A DNA stretch of 64,000 nt, taken from contig NZ_JACXZT010000019.1 of the NCBI RefSeq assembly GCF_014779595.1, positions 1,912,462-1,976,461 of the forward strand, read 5' to 3'. The DNA is from Halomonas sp. ML-15 (GTDB lineage Bacteria > Pseudomonadota > Gammaproteobacteria > Pseudomonadales > Halomonadaceae). The notes below the pieces were generated by a model. It was given only the letters and a program-made list of their open reading frames with translations, ran no database searches and was not told where the DNA came from. Made by a program: the position numbers and the translations under genes. Shown here piece by piece: positions 44,894 through 54,595 of this stretch (positions within the stretch are counted from its first letter, which is position 1; the number at the start of each line of letters is the position of its first letter).

Positions 44894-46021
44894 ATGCCCG
44901 GACTACTGCCCGACGTCGATCCCGACGGCCTGCTCGAATACTCGGTGGTCTATACCGACCGCTCGCTCAACCACATGTCGCGTGCCTTCCAGGGCGTGAT
45001 GAACGATGTCTCCGCAACCCTCAAGCGAGTCTATAACGCCGCCGGTGTCGCCATCGTGCCGGGCAGCGGCACCTTCGGCATGGAGTCAGTGGCACGGCAG
45101 TTCGCGGCCGGCAACAAGACGCTGACGATCCGCAACGGCTGGTTTAGCTACCGCTGGACACAGATCCTCGAGATGGGCGACCTGCCGGCCAGCGCCACCG
45201 TGCTCAAGGCGCGCCGCCAGGGCGATGGGGCCCAGGCGCCGTTTGCCCCCGTACCTATCGAAGAGGCTGTTGCTGCTATCGAAGCCGAGCGCCCCGACGT
45301 CGTGTTCGCCCCGCATGTCGAGACCTCCGCGGGGATGCTACTGCCCGACGACTATATTCGCCGCCTGGCCGAGGCCGTCCACGCCGTCGGCGGCCTGCTG
45401 GTACTCGACTGCATCGCCTCGGGCACGCTGTGGGTGGATATGCAGGAGACCGGTGTCGACGTGCTGATCAGCGCGCCGCAGAAGGGATGGAGCGGTTCTC
45501 CGGGCTGCGCCATGGTGATGATGTCGCCGCGGGCGCTGGAGCGCCTGGCGACCACCACCAGCTCGAGCTTCGCCGCCGATCTGCGCAAGTGGTACGAGAT
45601 CATGCAGGCCTACGAGAACGGCGGCCACGCCTACCATGCCACCATGCCCACCGACGGCCTGCGGCGGCTACGCGATATCATGGCCGAGACCGAGGCCTAC
45701 GGCTTCGACAAGGTGCGCGCCGAGCAGCTCGAGCTGGGCGAGCGGGTGCGCACCCTGCTCAGCGAGCATGGCTTCAAAAGCGTTGCCGCCGCGGGCTTCC
45801 AGGCCCCCGGGGTGGTGGTCAGCTACAGCGACGATGCAGGCATTGCCGCCAAGTTTGCCGCGGCCGGGCTGCAAGTTGCCGGCGGCGTACCGCTGATGTG
45901 CGATGAGGGCGACGACTTCCGCACCTTCCGCATCGGCCTGTTCGGCCTCGACAAGCTGCATCACGTCGAGCGCAGCGTGGCGGCGCTGGAAACAGCGCTG
46001 TCACGCCTGAACGAGACATAG
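44894..46021 (+). CDS. class V aminotransferase family protein (alanine-glyoxylate aminotransferase-like)
   Basis: A 375-residue PLP fold-type I enzyme: IVPGSGTFGMESVARQF near residue 56 binds the cofactor phosphate, LVLDCIASGTLWVDM near 170 contains the cofactor Asp, and SAPQKGWSGSPG near 195 contains the Schiff-base lysine. It resembles alanine-glyoxylate or serine-pyruvate aminotransferases. AGAGGCTG precedes the ATG. It follows pta by 110 bases and its substrate pair is not certain. Confidence 0.83.
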   Translation: MPGLLPDVDPDGLLEYSVVYTDRSLNHMSRAFQGVMNDVSATLKRVYNAAGVAIVPGSGTFGMESVARQFAAGNKTLTIRNGWFSYRWTQILEMGDLPASATVLKARRQGDGAQAPFAPVPIEEAVAAIEAERPDVVFAPHVETSAGMLLPDDYIRRLAEAVHAVGGLLVLDCIASGTLWVDMQETGVDVLISAPQKGWSGSPGCAMVMMSPRALERLATTTSSSFAADLRKWYEIMQAYENGGHAYHATMPTDGLRRLRDIMAETEAYGFDKVRAEQLELGERVRTLLSEHGFKSVAAAGFQAPGVVVSYSDDAGIAAKFAAAGLQVAGGVPLMCDEGDDFRTFRIGLFGLDKLHHVERSVAALETALSRLNET

Positions 46022-46029
46022 AAACGACT

Positions 46030-46050
46030 GCGGCGCCATCAAGGCGCCGC
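46030..46050. terminator. bidirectional hairpin between convergent genes
   Basis: GCGGCGCC and GGCGCCGC form an eight-base stem around ATCAA between the aminotransferase stop and the CBS-BON gene stop. T content after it is low on both strands. Confidence 0.5.
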
Positions 46051-46053
46051 ACC

Positions 46054-46752
46054 TCAAGTGCCGCTGAGCCCACCGCGGGGCATGTAGCCGAGGTGATTCT
46101 CGACCCGCACCACGCCGTTGATGTTTTCGGCGGCGACCTGCACGGCCAGCTTCTCCTGCTTGCTCTCCACCAGCCCCCACAGCTGCACTTCACCACCGCT
46201 GACCATGACGTTGATATGGTCGGTCAGCACATCGGTATTGTCCTTGAGCTCCTTGATGATCGCGGCACGGATATCGCGGTCATCGCTACTGGGCGGCTGA
46301 GACTTGCTGACCCCAGCCATGGCCAGGCCGTGCAGCAGATTGGCGCGGCTGACGATGCCCACCAGCCGACCATCCCGGACTACAGGCACGCGCTTGATAT
46401 GGTGCTTCTCGAGCAGCTTGGCCACCTCGTCGAGAGGAGTGTCCTCAGCGATGGTCACCGGATCGGGCGTCATGATCTCACCCGCCTTGCGGCCGTGGGA
46501 CTTGACGTACTCGCCGGCACTCTGAGCACCGCTGAACAGATTGGCCAGCCACCAGGAACTGCGTCGTTCGGTGCCGGTCTCGACCCGGCGCATCAGGTCA
46601 CCCTCACTGACGATTCCCAGCACCTGGTCCTGGGCGCCGACCACCGGCACCGCGCTGATGCGATTCTCGAGTAGCAGACCAGCAATTTCACGCACCTCGG
46701 TATCCACCGAAACACTGATCACATCCTGGGTCATGACATCGAAGGCTTGCAT
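46054..46752 (-). CDS. CBS-domain pair plus BON domain protein
   Basis: A 232-residue protein with two CBS motifs (about residues 5-60 and 95-150; MTQDVISVSVDTEVREIA and IMTPDPVTIAEDTPLDEVA) and a C-terminal BON domain (about 160-225; INVMVSGGEVQLWGLVES). CBS pairs bind adenine nucleotides; BON domains bind phospholipid. The combination is common as a stress-linked protein of unclear role. A strong GAGGAGG site precedes the ATG. Confidence 0.88.
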   Translation of the reverse strand: MQAFDVMTQDVISVSVDTEVREIAGLLLENRISAVPVVGAQDQVLGIVSEGDLMRRVETGTERRSSWWLANLFSGAQSAGEYVKSHGRKAGEIMTPDPVTIAEDTPLDEVAKLLEKHHIKRVPVVRDGRLVGIVSRANLLHGLAMAGVSKSQPPSSDDRDIRAAIIKELKDNTDVLTDHINVMVSGGEVQLWGLVESKQEKLAVQVAAENINGVVRVENHLGYMPRGGLSGT

Positions 46753-46928
46753 GATGACGTCCTCCTCAAACGCAGCGACGCATGATCGTCGCTCGACTCT
46801 TTGAGCTTAGCAGTGCGGCGATACAGCGACCTTGACCCACGACAAGCTAACGCCAACCGTCCCTGGGGGCTGCCCCCTCAGCACAGCGCGGCCGCCACGA
46901 TCACAGCACCTTGGCGAACAGGGTGAAG

Positions 46929-46970
46929 TAAAAAAACCGCCCCAGGCAGAGGCTGCCGAGGGCGGTTTTA
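46929..46970 (-). terminator. Rho-independent terminator of the cyo operon
   Basis: On the minus strand AAAACCGCCC pairs with GGGCGGTTTT around a loop with its own small stem (GGCAGCCTCTGCC), followed by TTTTTTTAC. It lies 30 bases after the cyoE stop, ending the cyoABCDE transcript. Confidence 0.9.
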
Positions 46971-46999
46971 TGGTGGGCATTCATTCACCCACGGACGCT

Positions 47000-47881
47000 T
47001 TACGCTAGCATCGGCACCATGGCCTCCAGCACCATAACGAGACTTATCGCGGTGATGGTAAGGATAGAGACACCGAACACCTGCTTGGCCCAGCGCACAT
47101 CGTCGTCCAACCGATAACCGCGCAGCGCCAGGTAGAGCCAGTAGCCGCCCATGGTAAGCGCCACGCAGAGATACCCCATCCCCGCTTGGCTGGCCAACAC
47201 CAGCGCCAGCGAGGCCGGGATAAACGCCACGATATAGCCCAGGATATGGTGTTTCGCCATTGTCACCCCGCGCACCACCGGCAACACCGGAATCGATGCC
47301 CGCTGGTAATCCGCATAGCGAAAAATCGCAATCGCGTAGGAGTGCGGCATCTGCCACAGGCAGAAGATCACCAGCAGCATAAAAGCACCGCTATCGAACT
47401 GCCCGGTGACCGCGCAGTAGCCCACCACCGGTGGCATGGCACCGGAGAGGCTGCCCACCAAGGTGCCGTACTCCGAGCGGCGCTTCATGTAGAGGCTATA
47501 GAGCCCCACATAGACGCCCCAGCCAATCACCGCCAAGGCAACGGTCAAGCCGTTGGTGCCCAGTGCTAAGCACACCACGCCGGTCACGCCCAAAAGCGCC
47601 GACACGCCCAGCGCCTGGGTGATGGACAGGCTGCCCCTTACCAGGGGGCGATGGCGCGTGCGCGCCATCAATGCATCAATATCGCGGTCTATGACGTTAT
47701 TACACGCACAGCCGGACGCGATGATCAATGCAATCCCCACCATGACCGCGACAAAGCTGAGCCACGCGAACTGCCCCTGGGCGGCGAGAAAATAGCCGCC
47801 CAGGGTGGCAATCAGGTTACCCCCGATAATGCCCGGCTTGGTCAGCTCAAGCAGATCCCGCCAGCGGCCAGGGGCCGACAT
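47000..47881 (-). CDS. cyoE: protoheme IX farnesyltransferase
   Basis: A 293-residue UbiA-family membrane enzyme that makes heme O from heme B and farnesyl diphosphate for the bo3 oxidase. NNVIDRDIDALMARTRHRPL near residue 58 is the first Asp-rich motif (N-x3-D-x2-D), and YSLYMKRRSEYGTLVGSLSGA near 130 is typical. ATG sharing a base with the cyoD stop (TGATG) was chosen; E. coli CyoE is 296 residues. It is the last gene of the operon. Confidence 0.95.
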   Translation of the reverse strand: MSAPGRWRDLLELTKPGIIGGNLIATLGGYFLAAQGQFAWLSFVAVMVGIALIIASGCACNNVIDRDIDALMARTRHRPLVRGSLSITQALGVSALLGVTGVVCLALGTNGLTVALAVIGWGVYVGLYSLYMKRRSEYGTLVGSLSGAMPPVVGYCAVTGQFDSGAFMLLVIFCLWQMPHSYAIAIFRYADYQRASIPVLPVVRGVTMAKHHILGYIVAFIPASLALVLASQAGMGYLCVALTMGGYWLYLALRGYRLDDDVRWAKQVFGVSILTITAISLVMVLEAMVPMLA

Positions 47882-48198
47882 CAGCCGATCATCATGTTGA
47901 GATGCAGGTGGTGCATGATCCACAGCGAGCCTCCCACTACCAGACCGAGTATGGTCACCGTGAAGACCAAGGACATGACGTTCCAGCCCTCCTCCTGCTT
48001 GGTGTCCATGTGCATGAACATGATCAGCTGCACCAGCACCTGCGACACCGCGGCCGCCACGATCACCAGCACCTTGGTGGACGCGGCGACCAGATCGCCC
48101 ATCACCACGGCGAAGGGAATCGCCGTGAGTACCAGCGAGAGTGCCAGGCCAATCACATAGGATCTGACGCTACCGTGCGCTATCGGTGAATCCTTCAT
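47881..48198 (-). CDS. cyoD: cytochrome o ubiquinol oxidase subunit IV
   Basis: A 105-residue protein with three membrane helices; the block VSQVLVQLIMFMHMDTKQEEGWN near residue 58 is the CyoD signature. It stabilises the bo3 complex during assembly. It lies two bases after cyoC and overlaps cyoE. Confidence 0.93.
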   Translation of the reverse strand: MKDSPIAHGSVRSYVIGLALSLVLTAIPFAVVMGDLVAASTKVLVIVAAAVSQVLVQLIMFMHMDTKQEEGWNVMSLVFTVTILGLVVGGSLWIMHHLHLNMMIG

Positions 48199-48199
48199 A

Positions 48200-48820
48200 T
48201 CACACTACCCCCATCAGATAGACGAACGAGAATACGCAGATCCACACCACATCCAGGAAGTGCCAGAACAGGCTCAGGCACAGGATGCGCGGTCGCGTCA
48301 TGTCATTCAGCCCCTTGGTCTGCAGCTGTACCAACACCACGACCAGCCACAGCAGCCCGAACAGCACATGCAGCCCGTGGGTACCGACCAGGGTGAAAAA
48401 AGCCGACAGAAAGGCACTGCGATCAGGCCCATGACCGGCATGGATCAGGTGGCGAAACTCATAGAACTCGATGGCGATGAATCCCGCCCCGAGCAGGAAG
48501 GTCACGACCAACCAGGCCTTGAGCCGGGTCAGCCGCTCAGCGGTCATCGACAGCACCGCCATGCCATAGGTGAAGCTGCTCACCAGCAGCAGCAGGGTCC
48601 CCGCCAGGATCAGGCGCAGGTCGAAGATCTCCGCACCGCTGGGGCCGCCCGCCGTGCCCCGCATAAGCACGGCGTAGGTGGCGAACAGGGTGCCGAAGAT
48701 GACCAGGTCGCTCATCAGGTAGACCCAGAAGCCGAACACCTTGATGCTGCCGGTGTCGTGGTGACCGTGGGTCATCGGATGTGCATGATCGTCACACTGC
48801 TTGATGGTATCGGTCGTCAT
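48200..48820 (-). CDS. cyoC: cytochrome o ubiquinol oxidase subunit III
   Basis: A 206-residue heme-copper oxidase subunit III with five helices. [20 protein letters not shown] near residue 29 and [19 protein letters not shown] near 142 match CyoC. The N-terminal His-rich tail ([11 protein letters not shown]) is variable in the family. The gene starts three bases after cyoB. Confidence 0.94.
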   Translation of the reverse strand: MTTDTIKQCDDHAHPMTHGHHDTGSIKVFGFWVYLMSDLVIFGTLFATYAVLMRGTAGGPSGAEIFDLRLILAGTLLLLVSSFTYGMAVLSMTAERLTRLKAWLVVTFLLGAGFIAIEFYEFRHLIHAGHGPDRSAFLSAFFTLVGTHGLHVLFGLLWLVVVLVQLQTKGLNDMTRPRILCLSLFWHFLDVVWICVFSFVYLMGVV

Positions 48821-48823
48821 GGA

Positions 48824-50848
48824 TCACCCCCGCAGCTCGGCCGGAGCGAAATCGCCCTGGGCCGATCCGTTCGTCTGCCATTCGTCACGTGCCTGCTGAT
48901 GGGCGCGCTCGCTGCGCGCCACCTCTGCGGCGGGCACCCAGTAGTCGATGTCGTCGTTGAACACCCGGGCCAGGAAGCTCACCAGGCCACCGATGGCGGC
49001 GGTGATCGCCAGCCACCAGATGTGCCACACCAGGGCGAAGCCCAGCACCACCGCAAACAGGCTGATGATCGGCCCGGCCACGGTGTTGCGGGGCATATGG
49101 ATATCCTGGTAAGGGACTTGATCAACGGCCTCGATGCCACGCTGCTTGTGGGTCCAGAAGCTGTCGATGCCGCCGACCTCGGGGGCGTGAGCGAAGTTGT
49201 AGTGCGGCGGCGGCGAGGCGACCGACCACTCCAGGGTGCGGCCATTCCAGGGGTCGCCGGTGACGTCGGCATTTAGGCGCCGGTCACGGATGCTCACCCA
49301 CAGCTGAATTACGGTGCAGGCGATGCCCAGCATGATCACCACCGCACCGACCAGCGCCAGGATCATCCACGGCTGCCACTCGGGATTGGCATAGGACTGC
49401 ATGCGCCGCACGGCACCGAAGAAGCTCAGCACGTAGAGCGGCATGAATGCCAGATAGAAGCCGATCAACCAGCACCAGAAGGCGCGCTTGCCCCAGGTCT
49501 CGTCGAGGGTGAAGCCGAATGCCTTTGGGAACCAGTAGGTCATGCCGGCCATCATGCCGAACACCACACCACCGACGATCACGTTATGGAAGTGAGCGAT
49601 GACGAACAGGCTGTTGTGAAGCACGAAGTTGGCGCCGGGCACCGCCAGCATCACCCCTGTCATGCCGCCCAGGGTGAAGGTGATGATAAAGCCCAGCGTC
49701 CAGAGTACCGGCGAGGTGAACTCGAGACGCCCGCGGAACATGGTGAACAGCCAGTTGAATACCTTCACCCCGGTGGGGATGGCGATGATCATCGTCATGA
49801 TGCCGAAGAAGGCATTGACGTTGGCCCCCGCCCCCATGGTGAAGAAGTGGTGCAACCAGACGATGAAGGACAGCAGCGTGATCGCCACCGTCGCCCACAC
49901 CATGGTGGTGTAGCCAAACAGACGCTTGCGCGCAAAGGTCGCGATCACCTCCGAGAAGACTCCGAAGGCCGGCAGGATGAGGATGTAAACCTCCGGATGC
50001 CCCCAGGCCCAGATGAGGTTGACGTACATCATCATGTTGCCGCCGAAGTCATTGGTGAAGAAGTGCATGCCCAGATAGCGGTCCAGGGTCAACAGCGCAA
50101 TGGTGGCGGTGAGAATCGGGAAGGAGGCGATGATCAGCACGTTGGCGCACAGCGATGTCCATGTGAAGATCGGCATGCGGAACAGCGTCATCCCCGGGGT
50201 ACGCATCTTGAGGATGGTGACGAAGAAGTTGATCCCCGTCAGCGTGGTGCCGACTCCCGATATCTGCAGCGCCCAGATCCAGTAGTCGACCCCGACGCCG
50301 GGGCTGTACTCGATCCCCGACAAGGGGGCATAGGCCAGCCAGCCGGTGGTGGCGAACTCGCCGACGAACAGCGACACATTGACCAGGATAGCCCCGGCGG
50401 CGAACAGCCAGAAGCTGAGGTTATTGAGGAACGGATAGGCGACATCGCGAGCGCCGATCTGCAGCGGCACCACCAGGTTCATCAAGCCGATGACCATCGG
50501 CATGGCGACGAAGAAGATCATGATCACGCCATGGGCGGTGAAGATCTGATCGTAGTGCTCCGGCGGGAGATAGCCCATCGAGCCACCGGCCGCCATGGCC
50601 AGTTGGAGGCGCATCATGATGGCGTCGGAGAAGCCGCGTAGCAGCATCACCAAGGCAACCAGAAAATACATGATGCCGAGCTTCTTGTGGTCGACGCTGG
50701 TGAACCACTCGGACCACAACCAGCCCCATTTGCGGTAGTAGGTGAGAGCAGCGATCAGGGCAAAGGCGCCGATCGCCATGATGGCGGCCACGACCATGAT
50801 GATGGGTTCGTGGTAAGGAATTGCCTCTAGACTCAGTTTTCCTAACAT
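48824..50848 (-). CDS. cyoB: cytochrome o ubiquinol oxidase subunit I
   Basis: The 674-residue catalytic subunit of the bo3 oxidase, with about 15 helices. Heme and CuB ligands are visible: [10 protein letters not shown] (heme b His), [15 protein letters not shown] with the Cu-B His and cross-linked Tyr, WLHHFFTMG with the His pair, and [12 protein letters not shown] with the two distal His. It reduces O2 to water using ubiquinol and pumps protons. Second gene of cyoABCDE. Confidence 0.97.
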   Translation of the reverse strand: MLGKLSLEAIPYHEPIIMVVAAIMAIGAFALIAALTYYRKWGWLWSEWFTSVDHKKLGIMYFLVALVMLLRGFSDAIMMRLQLAMAAGGSMGYLPPEHYDQIFTAHGVIMIFFVAMPMVIGLMNLVVPLQIGARDVAYPFLNNLSFWLFAAGAILVNVSLFVGEFATTGWLAYAPLSGIEYSPGVGVDYWIWALQISGVGTTLTGINFFVTILKMRTPGMTLFRMPIFTWTSLCANVLIIASFPILTATIALLTLDRYLGMHFFTNDFGGNMMMYVNLIWAWGHPEVYILILPAFGVFSEVIATFARKRLFGYTTMVWATVAITLLSFIVWLHHFFTMGAGANVNAFFGIMTMIIAIPTGVKVFNWLFTMFRGRLEFTSPVLWTLGFIITFTLGGMTGVMLAVPGANFVLHNSLFVIAHFHNVIVGGVVFGMMAGMTYWFPKAFGFTLDETWGKRAFWCWLIGFYLAFMPLYVLSFFGAVRRMQSYANPEWQPWMILALVGAVVIMLGIACTVIQLWVSIRDRRLNADVTGDPWNGRTLEWSVASPPPHYNFAHAPEVGGIDSFWTHKQRGIEAVDQVPYQDIHMPRNTVAGPIISLFAVVLGFALVWHIWWLAITAAIGGLVSFLARVFNDDIDYWVPAAEVARSERAHQQARDEWQTNGSAQGDFAPAELRG

Positions 50849-50851
50849 GAC

Positions 50852-51835
50852 TTATCCCCCTGCCTCGGTGCGCGCGGGTTGACGGCGCAGGGCATCTCGT
50901 TGATCCGTATGGTGATGGCGGACGCGATGGTCGGCGGCGTCGCTGCGAGTGGCGGTGGCGCTCTCCAAATCGTGGGAGTCACCGTGCTCGGCGCCGTCGT
51001 GGAAGCTGAGCAGCAACTGCTCATAGAGGTGCGGCGTCACGCTCGAGAAGTACTCGACCGGGTGATATTGGCTGGGCGCCGCCAGTTCAGCGTAGCGATC
51101 CGGATAGTCGAGCCCCTGCTCGGCGGCACGCACCTTATCGACCCACGCCTCGAACCCCTGCTCGGAGGTGGCTAGCGCCTCGAAGGTCATGCCGGAAAAG
51201 CCTGCGCCGCTATAGTTGGTGGAACGACCGGCGTAGCGCCCCGGGTGATTGGCGATCAGATGGACATCGTTATCCATGCCCGCCATGGCGTAGATCTGGC
51301 TGCCCAGCTGGGGAATGAAGAAGGCGTTCATCACCGAATCGGAACTGACCCGAAAGCGCACCGGAACATCCACCGGGAAGGCGACCTCGTTGACCGTAGC
51401 GATGCCCTGCTCGGGGTAGATGAACAGCCACTTCCAGTCCATGGAGACGGCCTGGATCTCGAGGGTGTCTTCGCTGGAGGCGAGGGGCTTGTGCGGATCT
51501 AGCGTGTGCGAGGTATGCCAGGTCAGGGCGGCCAAGACGGCGATGATCAGGCACGGTACCACCCATACCACGGCCTCGATCCAATTGTTGTGTGCCCAGT
51601 CAGGCTGGTAGGCAGCGGGTCGCTCACGGTGTCGATAGCGCCAGGCGAACAGCAGCGTCATGACGATCACGGGGACCACGACGATCAGCATCAGACCGAA
51701 GGAGGTCAGGATCAGGCTACGCTGCTCCACCCCGATCTCCCCCTTGGGATCCAGCAGCGCCGAACTGCAGCCGGCCAGCAGCAACGATAGCGACCATAAC
51801 GATAGGGTGCCGAGAAAACGGCGAATTTTGCTCAT
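50852..51835 (-). CDS. cyoA: cytochrome o ubiquinol oxidase subunit II
   Basis: The 327-residue lipoprotein has lipobox LLAGC near residue 21, two membrane helices, and a periplasmic cupredoxin domain without CuA ligands, as in quinol oxidases. EIQAVSMDWKWLFIYPEQGIA near residue 130 and FFIPQLGSQIYAMAGM near 178 are the CyoA signature. The ATG followed by SKIRRFLG was chosen. It is the first gene of the operon; the 260-base gap upstream to 52095 has AT-rich promoter-like sequence but no motif I can assign. Confidence 0.95.
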   Translation of the reverse strand: MSKIRRFLGTLSLWSLSLLLAGCSSALLDPKGEIGVEQRSLILTSFGLMLIVVVPVIVMTLLFAWRYRHRERPAAYQPDWAHNNWIEAVVWVVPCLIIAVLAALTWHTSHTLDPHKPLASSEDTLEIQAVSMDWKWLFIYPEQGIATVNEVAFPVDVPVRFRVSSDSVMNAFFIPQLGSQIYAMAGMDNDVHLIANHPGRYAGRSTNYSGAGFSGMTFEALATSEQGFEAWVDKVRAAEQGLDYPDRYAELAAPSQYHPVEYFSSVTPHLYEQLLLSFHDGAEHGDSHDLESATATRSDAADHRVRHHHTDQRDALRRQPARTEAGG

Positions 51836-52095
51836 GGGACTCTCTCGTAAGCAAGACACGCAAAAATTCGCACGCACAATATGAGCATGCTAATGAAATG
51901 CGCGAAATTTACCCAATACCGCCCAGCAGGCGGTGCCCGAAATGTGGCCAAAACCACCACATCGAGGCTATTGAATAAGGAAATGCTGATGCGCAAAAGC
52001 GACCAAACGTCGCAGTAGGCGGTCGGGTTCACCTTCCACAGCGCCGCCCAGTGGCCTAGAGTGGGAGAATCGCTCACTTGCCAAGGGATGGATGC

Positions 52096-52698
52096 ATGAA
52101 CGTAGAGGAACGCAAGACCGCCGCCGCACCGAACTCCCAGCGCCAGCAGCTCTCGCTGTTCGCGCGCAACTTCTTCAAGCATCCCAAGATGCTGGGCTCG
52201 ATTATTCCCAGTTCGCCTTTCTTGATTCGCCGGCTGCTGGCTCCGGTTGACTGGGAGCGCGCCAGGGTAATCGTCGAATACGGCCCGGGTGTCGGCACCA
52301 TCAGCCGCGAGATTCTGCGCCGCATGCACCCCGAGGCAATCCTGGTCGCCATCGAGACCAATGAAGACTTCGTCGATTATTTACGTACCGCGCTGCCTGA
52401 CCCGCGCCTGCAGCTGGTGCCGGGATCAGCAGAAGACGTGGCGACGATTCTCGCCGAGCGGGGGCTGAGCGCCGCCGACTACGTGGTGGCGGGCATTCCC
52501 TTCAGCACCATGCCGGAGGAACTTCGCAACGGCGTGCTCAGCGCCACTCGCGATGCCCTCGCCGCCCAGGGCGAGCTGCTGATCTACCAGTTCTCACCGA
52601 AGGTACTGCCCGACCTGCAGCGCACCTACCAGAACGTGCGGCGCGGCTTCGAACCGCTCAACATCCCGCCCGCTCAGGTCTATTTCTGCGAGCCGTGA
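52096..52698 (+). CDS. SAM-dependent methyltransferase, phospholipid N-methyltransferase (PmtA)-like
   Basis: A 200-residue protein: FARNFFKHPKMLGSIIPSS near residue 23 and IVEYGPGVGTISREIL near 60 are typical of the PmtA/rRNA-adenine-methylase-related group that methylates phosphatidylethanolamine. IPFSTMPEE near 136 takes the place of the NPPY-type motif. AAGGGATGG precedes the ATG; a TTG six codons earlier is less likely. It lies alone between the divergent cyo operon and the convergent deoR gene. Confidence 0.75.
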   Translation: MNVEERKTAAAPNSQRQQLSLFARNFFKHPKMLGSIIPSSPFLIRRLLAPVDWERARVIVEYGPGVGTISREILRRMHPEAILVAIETNEDFVDYLRTALPDPRLQLVPGSAEDVATILAERGLSAADYVVAGIPFSTMPEELRNGVLSATRDALAAQGELLIYQFSPKVLPDLQRTYQNVRRGFEPLNIPPAQVYFCEP

Positions 52699-52708
52699 GC
52701 CCTTTGGG

Positions 52709-53482
52709 TCAGGCTACCATTACCCGCGGCGGCTGGTGGGTTCCGCCGGCCCGAGCATTGAGTACCGGTGCCGCCTTGGCATCGGTCACCACGACATCGA
52801 ACGCCTCCAACTGGGCAAAGAAGGCCGGCCGCACCACGCCGAGCTTGCTGGCATCCACCACCAGAATCCGATAAAGCGCGGTATCCAGTGCCGCCTGTTT
52901 GGGCGCCACCTCGTGAAAGTGGAAACAGCTCACGCCGCGCTCCAGATCGACCCCCGCCGCCGAGATAAACGCCTTGTTGATGCCCAGCCGCCTGACCGCA
53001 TCGTACATATCACCGCTACCGAACGACTGCGAGCTGGGGTGATAAAGCCCGCCCAATAGCACCAGGCGTACATTGGGGAGCGCACCTACCGCATTGGCCA
53101 CGTTAAGCGCATAGGTCACCACCGTCAGTTCCTCGAACTCACCGAGCATGCCCAGCAGGGGCATCAGGGTGGTGCCGCAGTCGATGAACAGCGTGTCACC
53201 CTCGGTGATGAATGACGCCGCCCCCTGGCACAGCCGCTGTTTTGCCAGGTAGTGGCTGCCTTGCTGCTCGTCGAGATCATAGACCGGCGCGAACTGCGGG
53301 TTGGCGGCCATCATCAGATGGCCGCCAAGGAACGTCATGGCACCGTCGCTGGCGGCCACGTCGCGGCGAATGGTCATTTCCGAGACGCCACACAGCTTGG
53401 CCGCCTCGCTGAGATGGATGGTACCGCCCCCGGCCAGGGCATCCTGTAGCCGGGCAAGGCGCATGGCGCTTCGGCCGTTCAT
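52709..53482 (-). CDS. deoR: DeoR/GlpR-family transcriptional regulator of the deo regulon
   Basis: A 257-residue regulator: N-terminal helix-turn-helix (LSEAAKLCGVSEMTIRRDVA near residue 24-43) and a C-terminal DeoR sensor domain with LFIDCGTTLMPLLG near 100 and ISAAGVDLERGVSCFH near 170. It is divergent from the Tsx-like channel and the deo genes, and an E. coli-like DeoR operator lies in the gap, so deoxyribose phosphate sensing is likely. A GGAGG site is ten bases before the ATG. Confidence 0.88.
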   Translation of the reverse strand: MNGRSAMRLARLQDALAGGGTIHLSEAAKLCGVSEMTIRRDVAASDGAMTFLGGHLMMAANPQFAPVYDLDEQQGSHYLAKQRLCQGAASFITEGDTLFIDCGTTLMPLLGMLGEFEELTVVTYALNVANAVGALPNVRLVLLGGLYHPSSQSFGSGDMYDAVRRLGINKAFISAAGVDLERGVSCFHFHEVAPKQAALDTALYRILVVDASKLGVVRPAFFAQLEAFDVVVTDAKAAPVLNARAGGTHQPPRVMVA

Positions 53483-53640
53483 CTAATCGCCACCTCCCCA
53501 TTGATAAGACTGATCGATCCGCAAGGCTCCATGCTGAGCCAGCGGCCGAGTAATTTCCACTTCAGCCTGGTTCTACCTTCCCGCCATAGCGCCGAAATCA
53601 CGTTGATGCGCATCGAGGTACGAATAGCGGAGCAAAAAAA

Positions 53641-53667
53641 TGTTAGAAAAATAACACTGAGTGTTAT
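53641..53667. promoter_or_regulatory. DeoR operator
   Basis: TGTTAGAAAAATAACA (53641-53656) agrees at 13 of 16 positions with the E. coli DeoR palindrome TGTTAGAATTCTAACA. A second perfect inverted repeat ATAACAC-TGA-GTGTTAT (53651-53667) overlaps it, giving three TGTTA-type half-sites in alternate orientation. It lies 74-100 bases before the Tsx-like gene and 160 from deoR. The remaining part of this 258-base gap shows no other clear structure. Confidence 0.8.
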
Positions 53668-53740
53668 AGCTTTCACACAAGCAGTAGATTATCCCTGGCC
53701 CAGCCGGGACACCAACAACGACAACTGCCTCGAGGCCCCG

Positions 53741-54559
53741 ATGACATATCACCGCCCCACTTCTCTCGCCGCCTTAGGTGCCGGCGCGCTCTTCGCCATT
53801 TCCGCCGCTTCCAGCGTCCAGGCCGATGCCACCCAGCCACTCTGGTCGTTCGGCAACGTCTCGCTCAACTATCTCGACTGGTCGTCCGGCACCGAGCGGC
53901 GCACCGCCAACAATGCCGCCAAGAGCGACTTCTTGTTCATCGAGCTCGAGGGTGGCGTGGGCTTCGAGTGGGGCGAGTTCTACGGCTTCGTCGACCTCGA
54001 GAATCCCACCAACGACCAGTTCGACGAGGCCAGCGACGGCCAGGACAATCTGCGCACCGCGGCCAAGGTGACCTCGCATATCTACCTCGGCGACTCGCCC
54101 TTCTCGGTCTATGCCCACGTCTATGACTTCCGCGACTACGGCTTCAACGCCCGTGAGCAGGACCAGATCCTCGGTGCCGGTTACCGCCACACCTTCGACA
54201 ATGGCCTGTGGATCAAGCCGTTTCTCGGCGCGGCAAGGGTGCAGAGCGATGCCTACACTGGCATGAACGGCTACATGGCCGGCTGGGTCGCGGGTTACGA
54301 CTTCACCGCTTTCGAGCAGAATTTCAGCGTCACCAACTGGCACGAACAGACCTTCGACCGCGACGACGACTACCTTGAGCAGAACTTCGTCGGCGACCGC
54401 GCCGGGGTGGTCGGCACCAACGGCGCACTGAGCCTGTGGTGGCACCCCAGCGAGCTGATTACCACCGGCGTGCAGTATCGCTACGCCAACAACAAACTGG
54501 GTACCCCCAACGACTATCAGAACGCCATGATCTACTCCATCAAGCTCAACTTCCTGTAA
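53741..54559 (+). CDS. Tsx/OmpK-like nucleoside-specific outer-membrane channel
   Basis: A 272-residue outer-membrane protein with a signal peptide (SLAALGAGALFAISAASSVQA) and a beta-barrel body of the Channel_Tsx type: WSFGNVSLNYLDWSSGTE near residue 34, FEWGEFYGFVDLEN near 77 and GVQYRYANNKLGTPNDYQN near the end. Tsx channels pass nucleosides. The product ends NFL. It is first in the deo unit, beside the inner-membrane NupC gene, and the DeoR operator is just upstream. Confidence 0.88.
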   Translation: MTYHRPTSLAALGAGALFAISAASSVQADATQPLWSFGNVSLNYLDWSSGTERRTANNAAKSDFLFIELEGGVGFEWGEFYGFVDLENPTNDQFDEASDGQDNLRTAAKVTSHIYLGDSPFSVYAHVYDFRDYGFNAREQDQILGAGYRHTFDNGLWIKPFLGAARVQSDAYTGMNGYMAGWVAGYDFTAFEQNFSVTNWHEQTFDRDDDYLEQNFVGDRAGVVGTNGALSLWWHPSELITTGVQYRYANNKLGTPNDYQNAMIYSIKLNFL

Positions 54560-54595
54560 GTTGCGCCTCCACCAGCCCGACTCGAAGGATCTCCT

